DNA of 64,000 nucleotides from Hyphomicrobiales bacterium. GTDB lineage: Bacteria > Pseudomonadota > Alphaproteobacteria > Rhizobiales > Rhizobiaceae. The position numbers and the translations under genes are program-made. Numbering within the stretch: the stretch's first letter is position 1; every line of letters begins with the position of its first letter. Below are positions 36,873 through 45,775 of the stretch, piece by piece. The notes beneath the pieces were generated by a model. The model saw only the letters and a program-made list of their open reading frames with translations. It was not told where the DNA came from and did not search any database. The stretch lies in NCBI GenBank assembly GCA_900472605.1, contig UCJD01000020.1, positions 1-64,000 on the forward strand, in the 5' to 3' direction.

Positions 36873-37766
36873 TTGACTATTTCTCGCATCGCGAAGTCGC
36901 TGTTCGTTTCCGCCGCTTTCACGTTTTCCGCCGTTGCCGCGCAGGCCGAAGGCATTGGCGCGTCCCTGCTCACGCAGCAGCATCCCTTCTATAACGAGCT
37001 CGCAAAGGCGATCACCGCTGAAGCCAAGGCCAAGAACGTCTCCGTGGAGATCGCGATTGCCAATCAGGACCTGAACAAGCAGCTCGCCGACATCGAAGAC
37101 TTCATCGTCAAGGGCGTTGACGTCATCATCATGTCGCCTGTCGACAGCAAGGGCGCGCTCGCAGCCGTCGCCCGCGCCGAGGCAGCTGGCATCAAGGTCA
37201 TCACCGTCGACGTTCCGGTCGAAGGTGCCAAGGTCTCGTCCTACATCGGCACCGACAACTATGCCGGCGGCGTAAAGGCTGGCGAACTGATGGCCGAGCA
37301 GCTCGGCGGCAAGGGCAACGTCGCGATCATCGACTATCCGCTGGTCCAGTCCGTCGTGAACCGCGTCAACGGCTTCAAGGAAGCCATTGCCAAGCACCCC
37401 GACATCAAGATCGTTTCGATCCAGACCGGCATCACCCGTGCCGAGGCGCTCGCCGTCGCGCAGAACATGCTGCAGGCAAACCCCGACATCAACGGCATCT
37501 TCGGCTTCGGTGACGACGCGGCTCTTGCCGCCGCTGTCGCGGTGAAGTCGTCCGGCCTGACCGGCAAGGTCAAGGTCATCGGTTTCGACGGCATGCCTGA
37601 GGCGATCAAGGCCGTCGACAGCGATCCCGATATGGTTGGCGTGATCCAGCAGTTCCCTGATCAGATGGGCAAGCTGGCCGTCGACACGGCCCTGGACCTC
37701 AAGGCTGGCAAGGACGTGCCCGCCGAGCAGCCGATCGTTCCTGGCGTTTACGTCAAGAAGCAGTAA
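36873..37766 (+). CDS. Sugar ABC transporter substrate-binding protein (ribose/LacI-like)
   Basis: 297 residues from a TTG at 36873 with GGGAGG five bases upstream; this start gives a proper signal peptide (TISRIAKSLFVSAAFTFS, cleavage AQAE). The mature protein is a PF13407 periplasmic binding protein: IGASLLTQQHPFYNEL, VDVIIMSPVDSKGAL, VIGFDGMPEAIKAV. It is the first gene of an operon with ATPase, permease, PfkB kinase and PF08013 epimerase, so its ligand is probably D-tagatose or a related polyol/ketose. Two tandem hairpins follow it. Confidence 0.92.
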   Translation: MTISRIAKSLFVSAAFTFSAVAAQAEGIGASLLTQQHPFYNELAKAITAEAKAKNVSVEIAIANQDLNKQLADIEDFIVKGVDVIIMSPVDSKGALAAVARAEAAGIKVITVDVPVEGAKVSSYIGTDNYAGGVKAGELMAEQLGGKGNVAIIDYPLVQSVVNRVNGFKEAIAKHPDIKIVSIQTGITRAEALAVAQNMLQANPDINGIFGFGDDAALAAAVAVKSSGLTGKVKVIGFDGMPEAIKAVDSDPDMVGVIQQFPDQMGKLAVDTALDLKAGKDVPAEQPIVPGVYVKKQ

Positions 37767-37780
37767 GTCCTCCCAAGGCG

Positions 37781-37812
37781 CACTGTGCGAAGGTCCCAAG
37801 TCTCGCACAGTG
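37781..37812 (+). other. Intercistronic stem-loop 1 after the binding-protein gene
   Basis: CACTGTGCGA at 37781-37790 pairs perfectly with TCGCACAGTG at 37803-37812 around a 12-base loop, 14 bp after the stop codon. There is no T-run, which suggests mRNA stabilisation rather than termination. Confidence 0.75.
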
Positions 37813-37820
37813 ACCGCTCC

Positions 37821-37859
37821 TTCCGGCGGCCTGGCTTTTCCAACAGCGGGCCGCCGGAA
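37821..37859 (+). other. Intercistronic stem-loop 2 after the binding-protein gene
   Basis: TTCCGGCGGCC at 37821-37831 pairs perfectly with GGCCGCCGGAA at 37849-37859 around a 17-base loop. With stem-loop 1 it forms a tandem pair between the binding-protein and ATPase genes. Confidence 0.75.
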
Positions 37860-37938
37860 AGCAGCGATATCTCCGTGACAAATCAGAGCGCCTCACGCAT
37901 CCGTCCGGTGAGTGCGGCTCTTGGTGAAAGGTGACGCC

Positions 37939-39456
37939 ATGGAAACCTCCGGCGACAACGCGATCCTTGAGATCAAGGACATTACGAAAGTCTTCGGCGC
38001 GGTGACCGCGTTGAAGAACATGCAGCTGAAGGTCCGCCCCGGCCGGGTTCATACGATCCTCGGCGAAAACGGCGCCGGCAAATCGACGCTGATGAAAATC
38101 CTCGCTGGTGTCTACCAGCCGACGTCCGGCTCTATCCTTCTGGACGGCAAACCCTACGCGCCAGCCAATCCGCAGGATGCGGCGGCAGCAGGACTGACGA
38201 TCGTCTTCCAGGAGCTCAGCCTCTGCAATAATTTGAGCGTCGCCGAGAACATTCTCGCGACCCGCGAGCCGACAAGGGCTGGCTTCATCAATGACAAGGC
38301 GCTGGTGCGCCGGGCGGCGGCGATCGTCGCCGATCTGAAGCTGCCGGTGTCTGTTACCGAAAAGGTTGGCGACCTGTCGATCGCCCAGCGTCAGCTGGTC
38401 GAGATCGCCAAGGGGCTCAGCATCGACGCAAAGGTCGTCATCCTCGACGAACCGACATCCTCGCTCAGCGACAGCGAAGCCGAAATCCTGTTCGAGATCA
38501 TCGGGCAACTGAAAGCGCGCGGCGTCGCCGTGATCTATATCTCGCACCGCATGGAAGAGATCATGCGGCTCAGCGACGACATCACCGTCGTGCGAGATGG
38601 CAGCTACATCACCACCCGCGACAAGTCCGAGGCCACGATCGACGAGCTGATCGCGCTTATGGTCGGCCGCGACATGAACGAGATCTATCCGCCGCGCGAC
38701 GTGCCGGCGCCTGAGCTTAGCGAAAAACCGGTGCTGGCGGTGAGCGGGCTTTCCAGCCATGACGAGTTTGAGAACATCTCCTTCGATGTGCGCCCGGGCG
38801 AGATCCTCGGCTTCTTCGGGCTGATTGGCTCCGGCCGTTCGGAGGTGATGAAGACGCTGTTCGGCATGACCCAGCCGACCTCGGGCACCATCTCGATCGA
38901 CGGCAGCGCGGCGAGCATCACCTCTCCCGTCGACGCCATCAACCGGCGTATCGGTTTTGTCACCGAGAACCGCAAGGAAGAAGGGCTGGTGCTTAGCCAC
39001 AGCGTCGAGAGCAACATCTCGGTGGTCGCCCTCGACAACTATTCCAGCCCCTTCGGTTTCCTCAAGCGACGCCGCGAACGCGACGACGCGAAGGTGGAAG
39101 TCGGCCGGCTCGCCATCAAGACGGCGTCGCTCGAGACATCGGCGGGATCGCTGTCCGGCGGCAACCAGCAGAAGATCGTGCTGGCCAAGTGGCTGCTGAC
39201 CAAGCCGAGGATCCTGATCCTCGACGAGCCGACACGCGGCGTCGACGTCGGCGCCAAATTCGAAATCTACAAGATCATCCGCCAGCTGGCGGCGGAAGGC
39301 ACGGCAATCCTGCTGGTGTCCTCCGAACTCCCCGAAGTCATCGGCATGAGCGACCGCGCCGTCGTCATGAGCGAAGGGCGGGCAACCGCCATCGTATCAG
39401 GCGATGAGATGACACCGGAGAAGATCATGAGCTTTGCTACGGGATTTGTATCATGA
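37939..39456 (+). CDS. Sugar ABC transporter ATP-binding protein (two-domain, RbsA/XylG type)
   Basis: 505 residues from the ATG at 37939 with AAAGG upstream. Two ABC domains: the first has Walker A GENGAGKST and Walker B VVILDEPTSSLSDSE; the second has a degenerate Walker A (GLIGSGRSE) with signature LSGGNQQKIVLAKWL and ILILDEPTRGVDVGAKFE. This asymmetry is normal for the CUT2 class. It energises the permease encoded next, which it overlaps by ATGA. Confidence 0.93.
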   Translation: METSGDNAILEIKDITKVFGAVTALKNMQLKVRPGRVHTILGENGAGKSTLMKILAGVYQPTSGSILLDGKPYAPANPQDAAAAGLTIVFQELSLCNNLSVAENILATREPTRAGFINDKALVRRAAAIVADLKLPVSVTEKVGDLSIAQRQLVEIAKGLSIDAKVVILDEPTSSLSDSEAEILFEIIGQLKARGVAVIYISHRMEEIMRLSDDITVVRDGSYITTRDKSEATIDELIALMVGRDMNEIYPPRDVPAPELSEKPVLAVSGLSSHDEFENISFDVRPGEILGFFGLIGSGRSEVMKTLFGMTQPTSGTISIDGSAASITSPVDAINRRIGFVTENRKEEGLVLSHSVESNISVVALDNYSSPFGFLKRRRERDDAKVEVGRLAIKTASLETSAGSLSGGNQQKIVLAKWLLTKPRILILDEPTRGVDVGAKFEIYKIIRQLAAEGTAILLVSSELPEVIGMSDRAVVMSEGRATAIVSGDEMTPEKIMSFATGFVS

Positions 39457-40415
39457 GCGACAAGAGCGCAGCCAATGCCGCATTCCGGCAGGTAATGAAG
39501 CAGTATGGCGGTATTTTCCTATCGCTGATCGTCCTTTGCGTGATCTTCTCGATCACGAACCAGCGGTTCATGTCCGTTGCCAACTTCCTGAACGTGCTGC
39601 AGCAGGTTTCGGTGATCGCGATCGCCGCCTTCGGCATGACCTGGGTGATCCTGCTCGGTGAAATCGACCTGTCGATCGGCTCGATCATCGCCGTCGCCGG
39701 CATGGTCGGAGCGCAATGTTTCGCATTCGGCATGGGCTTCGTGCCCGCGCTCGTCCTCACCCTCGCTGCCGGCGCCCTGCTGGGTCTCGCCAACGGCGTC
39801 CTCACTGCGAAGTTCCTGCTGCCATCCTTCATCGTCACAGTGGCCACGATGGGCATCTATCGCGGCATGGTCAGCCTGCCGACGAACGGTGCACCGGCCA
39901 TGATCATGGAGCCGACCTGGACGGCCATCGGCACCCAGAGCTTCATCGGCATCCCGATCGTCATCTGGGTCGTGGCGGTGCTCTTTCTGTTCAATCACAT
40001 CCTGCTCAGCAAGACCAAGTTCGGCCGCCGCGCCTATCTGACCGGCGGCAACCGCGAGGCAGCGCTCTATTCCGGCATCAAGGTCGACCGCCTGAAGATC
40101 ATCATCTTCATGATTTCGGGCATCATGGCTGCGATCAGCGGCATTCTGCTTTCCTCGCGCCTGTTTTCTGCGCAGACCAACGCCGGCATGAGCTACGAGC
40201 TCGACGCCATCGCAGCAGCCGTCCTCGGCGGCACGAGCCTTGCCGGCGGCGTCGGCACCATGATCGGCACGCTGATCGGCGCGCTCATCATCGGTGTGCT
40301 CAACAACGGCATGAACATGCTGTCGGTGCCTTACTTCTACCAGCTCATCGTCAAGGGCCTCGTCATCCTCATCGCCGTCTATCTCGACGTGCGGTCGAAG
40401 CGCGCCAAGCAGTAA
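39453..40415 (+). CDS. Sugar ABC transporter permease (CUT2/RbsC type)
   Basis: 320 residues, eight to ten membrane segments. Family motifs: TWVILLGEIDLSIGSIIAVAG in TM2-3 region, GRRAYLTGGNREAALYSGI in the cytoplasmic loop and AVLGGTSLAGGVGTMIGTLIG near the C-terminus. Forms the membrane channel of the importer. The start codon overlaps the ATPase stop; 20 bp downstream begins the kinase gene. Confidence 0.92.
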   Translation: MSDKSAANAAFRQVMKQYGGIFLSLIVLCVIFSITNQRFMSVANFLNVLQQVSVIAIAAFGMTWVILLGEIDLSIGSIIAVAGMVGAQCFAFGMGFVPALVLTLAAGALLGLANGVLTAKFLLPSFIVTVATMGIYRGMVSLPTNGAPAMIMEPTWTAIGTQSFIGIPIVIWVVAVLFLFNHILLSKTKFGRRAYLTGGNREAALYSGIKVDRLKIIIFMISGIMAAISGILLSSRLFSAQTNAGMSYELDAIAAAVLGGTSLAGGVGTMIGTLIGALIIGVLNNGMNMLSVPYFYQLIVKGLVILIAVYLDVRSKRAKQ

Positions 40416-40435
40416 TTCTGAGAAAAGCAGAAGCC

Positions 40436-41380
40436 ATGTCGAAAATTCTCACCATCGGCGAAATCCTGGTCGAAATCGTCGCTACCAATCGCGGCAACGG
40501 CTTTCGCGAAGCCGTGCCGCTGATCGGCCCCTTCCCTTCGGGCGCACCGGCCATCTTCATCGATCAGGTCGGCAAGCTCGGCCAGGATTGCGCGATCATC
40601 TCCCGCGTCGGCGATGACGATTTCGGCTGGGTCAACATCAACCGCCTGACCGAGGACGGCGTCGATGTCTCCGGCATCGAGATCGTGCCGCAGGGCACGA
40701 CCGGCAGCGCCTTCGTGCGCTACCGCGAGGACGGCAGCCGCGCCTTCGTTTTCAACATCCGCCACAGCGCCTGCGGCCAGATCGAGCTGTCGGATGAGAC
40801 GCTGGTGCTGATCGACAGCTGCACGCACATGCATGTCATGGGCACCGCCCTTTACGCACCGAGCGTGGTGAAGAGCATCCTCACCGCCGTCGAACGCATC
40901 AAGGCCGCCGGCGGCACCGTGTCCTTCGACCCCAATCTGCGCCCCGAAATCCTCGACAGCCCAGGCATGCGCGAGGCGCTGCAGACCGTGCTCTCAGTGA
41001 CCGATCTCTTCATGCCGAGCGGCGAGGAACTGTTCCTGTTCGCCGAGGCAAAGACGGAGAAGGAAGCTGTCGCCGAACTGCTCGCGAAAGGCATCAAGGC
41101 CATCGTCATCAAGCGTGGCGAAAAGGGATCCAGCTACTTCGACAAGACCACCCAGATCGATCTCGAAGGCTATGCGGTTGAGGAAATCGACCCCACCGGC
41201 GCCGGCGACTGCTTTGGCGCCACCTTCGTAACCTTCTGGCTGAAGGGAATGCACCCCGCTGAGGCACTGCGTTACGCCAACGCATCCGGCGCCCGCGCCG
41301 TTACCAAGGCCGGCCCCATGGAAGGCGCTTCCACCCAAGCCGAACTCGACGCCCTCATCAAAGCGCAAGGAAATGCCTGA
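40436..41380 (+). CDS. PfkB-family carbohydrate kinase, probable D-tagatose kinase
   Basis: 314 residues. The PfkB signatures are present: GGxx-like N-terminal sugar site, VSFDPNLRPEIL at 162-173, and DPTGAGDCFGATF with catalytic base D258. In Agrobacterium a PF00294 kinase encoded beside a PF08013 protein and an ABC importer phosphorylates D-tagatose to D-tagatose 6-phosphate (EFI work on altritol/galactitol). The same three-part neighbourhood occurs here, so I predict that activity; close relatives also act on fructose or ketodeoxygluconate. It overlaps or abuts the next gene. Confidence 0.8.
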   Translation: MSKILTIGEILVEIVATNRGNGFREAVPLIGPFPSGAPAIFIDQVGKLGQDCAIISRVGDDDFGWVNINRLTEDGVDVSGIEIVPQGTTGSAFVRYREDGSRAFVFNIRHSACGQIELSDETLVLIDSCTHMHVMGTALYAPSVVKSILTAVERIKAAGGTVSFDPNLRPEILDSPGMREALQTVLSVTDLFMPSGEELFLFAEAKTEKEAVAELLAKGIKAIVIKRGEKGSSYFDKTTQIDLEGYAVEEIDPTGAGDCFGATFVTFWLKGMHPAEALRYANASGARAVTKAGPMEGASTQAELDALIKAQGNA

Positions 41381-41381
41381 C

Positions 41382-42662
41382 ATGCAGAAGAGCTACCTCA
41401 CGGATATCGCACAATGGCGCCACCGCGATGGCGCAAAGGGTATTCCATCGATCTGCTCGGCTCATCCCCTCGTCATCGAGGCGTCGATGTTGCATGCGCT
41501 GAAGCAGGATGCACACTTGCTCGTCGAGGCGACCTGCAACCAGGTGAACCAGGATGGCGGCTATACCGGCATGACGCCTGCCGATTTCCGGGTCTTCGTG
41601 GAAAAGATCGCGTTGGACACCGGCTTCCCACTTGAAAAGCTTATCCTCGGGGGCGACCATCTCGGTCCCAATCCATGGAAGAGCCTGCCCGCCGACGAGG
41701 CGATGGCCAAGGCCTGCACGATGATCGAAGCCTTCGCCAAGGCCGGCTTCACCAAGCTGCATCTCGACACCAGCATGGGCTGCGCCGGCGAGCCGGTCGC
41801 CCTGCCTGATGGCATCACGGCTGAACGCGCGGCAAGGCTCGCCGCCGTGGCCGAAGCCGCGCTGAGGGGTTCCGATGCCATCAAGCCAGTTTATATCGTC
41901 GGCACCGAAGTACCGATCCCTGGCGGCGCCATGGAAGAGCTCGATGAGCTCGAAGTGACAAAGCCGGATGCCGCGCGCGATACCATCGCCATCCATCGCA
42001 AGGCTTTCGAGGCTGCAGGTGTGTCGGACGCGTTTGCGCGCGTCGTCGGCGCCGTGGTGCAGCCCGGCGTGGAGTTCGGCAACGAGAACGTCATCCCCTA
42101 CGCCCCGGAGAAGGCGGCTGCACTGAGCGCCACGCTTTCGGATATGCCGGGCATGGTCTTCGAGGCCCACTCCACCGACTACCAGACCCGCGACATGCTG
42201 CGGCAGCTGGTCATGGACGGCTTCGCCATCCTGAAGGTTGGCCCCGGCCTGACATTTGCGCTGCGCGAGGCCTATTATGGGCTCGACCAGATCGCCGCTT
42301 TCCTGTTTCCCGACATGCGAAAGGAAACGCTGGTCGCCACCATCGAGCGCGTGCTGACTGCCGATCCGAAGAACTGGGACAAGTATTATCATGGTTCGGA
42401 GGCCGAAAAACACATCCAGCGCCACTTCAGCTACAGCGACCGCATCCGCTACTACTGGCCGCAGCCGGAGATCGACGCGGCGGTGAAGGCGCTGTTTTCG
42501 CTGCTGGACGGCGTCCAGATTCCCGAGACGATGATCAACCAGTATCTGACCGGCGCCTATGTCGGCGTGCGCGATGGCAAGGTCAAGCCGGATGCGCGCT
42601 CGTTGGCGCTTGCCGCGGTGGACCGCGTGCTGGAGGATTATTTCGAAGCCTGCCGCGCCTGA
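41382..42662 (+). CDS. PF08013 (GatZ/KbaZ-like) protein, probable D-tagatose 6-phosphate 4-epimerase
   Basis: 426 residues from the ATG at 41382 with AAGGAA 9 bases upstream; an ATG at 41373 is in frame but too close to the SD. Family motifs: SICSAHPLVIEASMLHALK, VEATCNQVNQDGGYTGMTP, LGGDHLGPNPWK and HLDTSMGCAGEP, with His/Asp/Glu residues typical of a metal-dependent TIM barrel. GatZ was once called a non-catalytic aldolase subunit; in Agrobacterium a member converts D-tagatose 6-phosphate to D-fructose 6-phosphate. No GatY/KbaY aldolase is encoded here, which supports the epimerase role. Confidence 0.82.
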   Translation: MQKSYLTDIAQWRHRDGAKGIPSICSAHPLVIEASMLHALKQDAHLLVEATCNQVNQDGGYTGMTPADFRVFVEKIALDTGFPLEKLILGGDHLGPNPWKSLPADEAMAKACTMIEAFAKAGFTKLHLDTSMGCAGEPVALPDGITAERAARLAAVAEAALRGSDAIKPVYIVGTEVPIPGGAMEELDELEVTKPDAARDTIAIHRKAFEAAGVSDAFARVVGAVVQPGVEFGNENVIPYAPEKAAALSATLSDMPGMVFEAHSTDYQTRDMLRQLVMDGFAILKVGPGLTFALREAYYGLDQIAAFLFPDMRKETLVATIERVLTADPKNWDKYYHGSEAEKHIQRHFSYSDRIRYYWPQPEIDAAVKALFSLLDGVQIPETMINQYLTGAYVGVRDGKVKPDARSLALAAVDRVLEDYFEACRA

Positions 42663-42712
42663 CGGCGCGGCTTGCACCGGCGCAAAAGTTTTGATTGAAC
42701 TGCGTCAGGTAT

Positions 42713-42726
42713 TTCAATCGATTAAA
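42713..42726. promoter_or_regulatory. Palindrome upstream of lacI, candidate LacI operator
   Basis: TTCAATCGATTAAA at 42713-42726 is a palindrome with one mismatched pair and a CG centre, the usual design of LacI-family operators. It is 21 bp upstream of the lacI-type start codon. Part of it (GATTAAAT) recurs before the binding-protein gene at 36735-36742. Confidence 0.45.
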
Positions 42727-42747
42727 TAAAAAGAGTGGGACGCGCGT

Positions 42748-43785
42748 TTGTCAGACAGGCCGATCAGAACGATGGAGGATTTTTCCGAGTATGTCGGCCT
42801 GTCGCGGCCGACCGTCTCGAAATACTTCAACGACCCGAGCTCCGTGCGGCGCAAGACCCGTGATATCATCGAAGCCGCCCTCAAAGAGAGCGGCTTTCGC
42901 CCAAACCTCTTTGCCGTCAATCTCAATCGCCGGCGTAGCAATATCATCGGGATCATCATTCCCAACTCGACGGATCCGTTTTACATGGCGCTGACGCGCC
43001 GCGTCGAGCTCATCGCCAACGATGCCGGCTTTCTCGCCTTCGTACTGTCGTCGGACGGCAATGCCCTGATGGAAGCGCGGGCAATCGAAACGCTCAAGTC
43101 GATGAACGTCGCGGGCGCCATCATCGCGCCGCTCGGCGTGCAATCACACCACGAGACCCTTCTGGCATTGTCGGCGTCGATCCCGCTGATTTTCGTGGAT
43201 TCGCCGCTCGACGACATTTCTCCCTTTGTCGGAACCAACAATCGCCAGAGCTTCCAGCTGATCGTGGATTATCTGTGCCGCTCAGGCGAGCCGCCTTGCT
43301 ACCTCGGAATGCCATCGGTCAACACCAATGCATCGACGCGCGAGACGGCCTATATTGAAGCGATGACAGAGCTTCGGATGGAGCCGATCGTGCTACCCAT
43401 CGAAGAGGCGGCCGGCTGGGACTTCGAGAAGTTTGGTTATGATGAAACAAAGCGCATTCTTGAGAGCGGCGGCTTTCCGACTGCGACCGTTCTTTGCGCC
43501 AACGACCGCGTAGCGTTCGGCGCGATCGCTGCAGCCTTCCAGGCGGGCGTGAAAATCGGTCGCACACCCGACTGCAGCCTGCGCATCGCCGGCCACGATG
43601 ACCACCCCCTGTCACGCTATGCATGTCCGCCGATCACCACGGTCGCGCAGAGCTACAACGAGATCGGGCGCATCGCGATGCAGCTATTGCTGCAGAAGCT
43701 GGATCAGGAAGCCGAGGGATCGACATCCAACGTACCCGAACAGGTCCTGCTGAATGCCGAGATCATTCTGAGACAATCGGCCTAA
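42748..43785 (+). CDS. LacI family regulator of the tagatose-type operon
   Basis: 345 residues from a TTG at 42748; an ATG at 42772 is an alternative but would trim the region before the HTH. The HTH (MEDFSEYVGLSRPTVSKYFN) is followed by the hinge helix and a periplasmic-binding-protein-like ligand domain (IGIIIPNSTDPFYMALTRRV). It lies at the end of the transport-kinase-epimerase gene run, 85 bp after the epimerase, so it probably controls that operon in response to the sugar or its phosphate. It is convergent with kdgF. Confidence 0.9.
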   Translation: MSDRPIRTMEDFSEYVGLSRPTVSKYFNDPSSVRRKTRDIIEAALKESGFRPNLFAVNLNRRRSNIIGIIIPNSTDPFYMALTRRVELIANDAGFLAFVLSSDGNALMEARAIETLKSMNVAGAIIAPLGVQSHHETLLALSASIPLIFVDSPLDDISPFVGTNNRQSFQLIVDYLCRSGEPPCYLGMPSVNTNASTRETAYIEAMTELRMEPIVLPIEEAAGWDFEKFGYDETKRILESGGFPTATVLCANDRVAFGAIAAAFQAGVKIGRTPDCSLRIAGHDDHPLSRYACPPITTVAQSYNEIGRIAMQLLLQKLDQEAEGSTSNVPEQVLLNAEIILRQSA

Positions 43786-43810
43786 TCACCTTTCGACTTT
43801 GCGCCACACC

Positions 43811-44140
43811 CTACAGAAAATCATCACGCCGGGGCGTGAAGGTGTCGATCAGCAGTCCTTTTTCAAGTGCGACGACCCCGTGAACAAGGTTCGGGGCAAC
43901 GATGAAGCTTGAGCCAGCATCGAGCCTTGTGGTGACGCCGTCGATGGTGACGTCGAATGCGCCCTCTGCGACATAGCTCACCTGCGTATGCGGATGCGAA
44001 TGAAGCGCGCCAATGGCGCCGGGCTCGAAGCGGAAGGCGACGAGCATCGCCTCGGGGCGATGGGATAGCACGGCGCGTCTGTTGCCGGGCGCCACCTCCG
44101 TCCAGGTGATGTCATCGGGAAGCGTGTAGTGATCGGCCAT
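43811..44140 (-). CDS. kdgF: Cupin protein KdgF, unsaturated uronate linearising enzyme
   Basis: 109 residues from the second of two ATGs (44140), 6 bases after AGGAG. A single cupin domain with metal ligands in the KdgF pattern: H47, H49 and Q53 (ALHSHPHTQVSYVAEG) and H87 (APNLVHGVV); the C-terminus TFTPRRDDFL is also KdgF-like. KdgF converts 4,5-unsaturated uronate monomers from pectin or alginate into the linear keto form used by KduI. It is the last gene of the kduI-kduD-kdgF run, 9 bp after kduD. Confidence 0.85.
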   Translation of the reverse strand: MADHYTLPDDITWTEVAPGNRRAVLSHRPEAMLVAFRFEPGAIGALHSHPHTQVSYVAEGAFDVTIDGVTTRLDAGSSFIVAPNLVHGVVALEKGLLIDTFTPRRDDFL

Positions 44141-44149
44141 CATAATCTC

Positions 44150-44905
44150 CTATCGGGCCAGCCAGCCGCCATCGACCGGCAGCACGGTGCCATGAACATA
44201 ATCCGAAGCATGCGAAGCGAGATAGACCGCCGTGCCCACCATATCCTCGGCCTTGGCCCAGCGAGCGGCCGGGATGCGCTTCAGGATATCGGCGCTGCGC
44301 TCAGCATCGGCACGAAGCGCCTCGGTATTGTTGGTCTCGACGTAGCCTGGCGCTATCGCATTGACATTGATGCCCTTCGACGCCCATTCGTTGGCCATCA
44401 GCCTGGTGATGCCGGCGAGCCCGCTTTTTGAGGCCGTGTAGGACGGAATGCGGATGCCGCCCTGGAACGACAGGAGCGAGGCGATGTTGATGATCTTCGC
44501 CGGAGCTTGCCGCGCAATTGCGGCCTTCGCGAAGGCCTGGCAGAGGAAGAAGACGGATTTCAGGTTGGTATCGAGCACAGCATCCCAATCCTCTTCAGTA
44601 AACTCCAGCGCATCGGCGCGGCGAATGATGCCGGCGTTGTTGACCAGAATATCGGGCGAGGCGCCGGCGGCAAGGGCGCGTTCGACAACCGCCTTCGCCT
44701 CCCCGGTATCGCACAGGTCCGCCTTGAGCGATACGAACCGGCGCCCCGTCGATGTCACCACATCGGCTGTCTCGCCCATGGCCGAGCGGCCGACGCCGAC
44801 AATGTCGGAACCTGCTTGCGCAAGACCAACCGCAATGGCCTGGCCGATGCCGGTATTGGCGCCGGTAACGATAGCCCAACGGCCGGTAAGATCGAAAAGG
44901 CTCAT
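44150..44905 (-). CDS. kduD: 2-dehydro-3-deoxy-D-gluconate 5-dehydrogenase (SDR)
   Basis: 251 residues. SDR motifs: TGANTGIG at 14-21, NNAG at 89-92, catalytic S143, Y156 and K160 (PSYTASKSG). It matches KduD in length and in PLDLxGR-like start (LFDLTGRWAIVTG). It interconverts 2,5-diketo-3-deoxygluconate and 2-keto-3-deoxygluconate with NAD(P)H. Its ATG overlaps the kduI stop, showing coupled translation. Confidence 0.9.
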   Translation of the reverse strand: MSLFDLTGRWAIVTGANTGIGQAIAVGLAQAGSDIVGVGRSAMGETADVVTSTGRRFVSLKADLCDTGEAKAVVERALAAGASPDILVNNAGIIRRADALEFTEEDWDAVLDTNLKSVFFLCQAFAKAAIARQAPAKIINIASLLSFQGGIRIPSYTASKSGLAGITRLMANEWASKGINVNAIAPGYVETNNTEALRADAERSADILKRIPAARWAKAEDMVGTAVYLASHASDYVHGTVLPVDGGWLAR

Positions 44906-45744
44906 CGCAAGTCTTCCATCGGCACCTTGTCCATGTCGGTGAAGCTCATGTTATCGCCAGCCATCGCCCAGATGAAGGCGTAGCGACCGGTCCCGGCGCC
45001 GGAATGAATGGACCAGCCGGGCGACAGCACCGCGTCGTGGTTCTTCAGGACGACATGCCGGGTCTCGCTGGGTTCCCCCATGAAATGGAAGATGCGCGTC
45101 TGCTCCTGCATGCCGAAATAGAGATAGACCTCCATGCGTCGATCATGCACATGCGCCGGCATGGTGTTCCAGACCGAACCCGGTTCGAACATGGTCAGCC
45201 CTACAAGCAACTGGCAGCTGTCGCAGACGTCAGGGTGCACATACTGATTGATGGTGCGGGCGTTGGATTCTTCGGCGGAACCGACGACCACCTTCCTGGC
45301 CATCTCGCGCGTGATATGAACCGTCGGGCAGGCGCGGTGCGCCGGTGCGCTCAAGAAGTAGAAGAGCGCCGGCTCTGCCGGGTTGCGGCTGGCGAAGCTT
45401 AGAGCACCCTCGCCCATTCCGACATACAGCGCCTCCTGGAAACCGAGTTCGTAAGGCTTGCCCGCGACGCTGACCGCGCCGGCGCCGCCGATATTGACGA
45501 TGGCGGCCTCGCGCCGATCGAGAAAGCGCTCCGTGCCGGTCTGGGCGATCGCGGCGATCTCAAGGGGATTGGCAGCCGGCGTGACGCCGCCGACAATCAT
45601 GCGATCGAGGTGGCTGTAGGTGAGATTGGCCTCGCCTGGGCGAAACAGATCCTCGATCACGAAGCCGTCGCGCAGGCCCTTGGTGTCGCGCCTTGCGGCA
45701 TCCTCGGGTCCGACGACCTGGCGTACTGATACTGAAATGGTCAC
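44902..45744 (-). CDS. kduI: 5-dehydro-4-deoxy-D-glucuronate isomerase
   Basis: 280 residues starting at a GTG. KduI cupin metal ligands are visible at H198, H200 and E205 (NTMPAHVHDRRMEVYLYF) and H247 (GWSIHSGAG). It isomerises the keto uronate (DKI) produced by KdgF into 2,5-diketo-3-deoxygluconate for KduD. It follows the ABC ATPase gene by 31 bp in the same direction, so importer and catabolic genes form one operon. Confidence 0.93.
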   Translation of the reverse strand: MTISVSVRQVVGPEDAARRDTKGLRDGFVIEDLFRPGEANLTYSHLDRMIVGGVTPAANPLEIAAIAQTGTERFLDRREAAIVNIGGAGAVSVAGKPYELGFQEALYVGMGEGALSFASRNPAEPALFYFLSAPAHRACPTVHITREMARKVVVGSAEESNARTINQYVHPDVCDSCQLLVGLTMFEPGSVWNTMPAHVHDRRMEVYLYFGMQEQTRIFHFMGEPSETRHVVLKNHDAVLSPGWSIHSGAGTGRYAFIWAMAGDNMSFTDMDKVPMEDLR

Positions 45745-45775
45745 GGGCTATGCCCCTTCTGGCTGTTGGGTGGGA

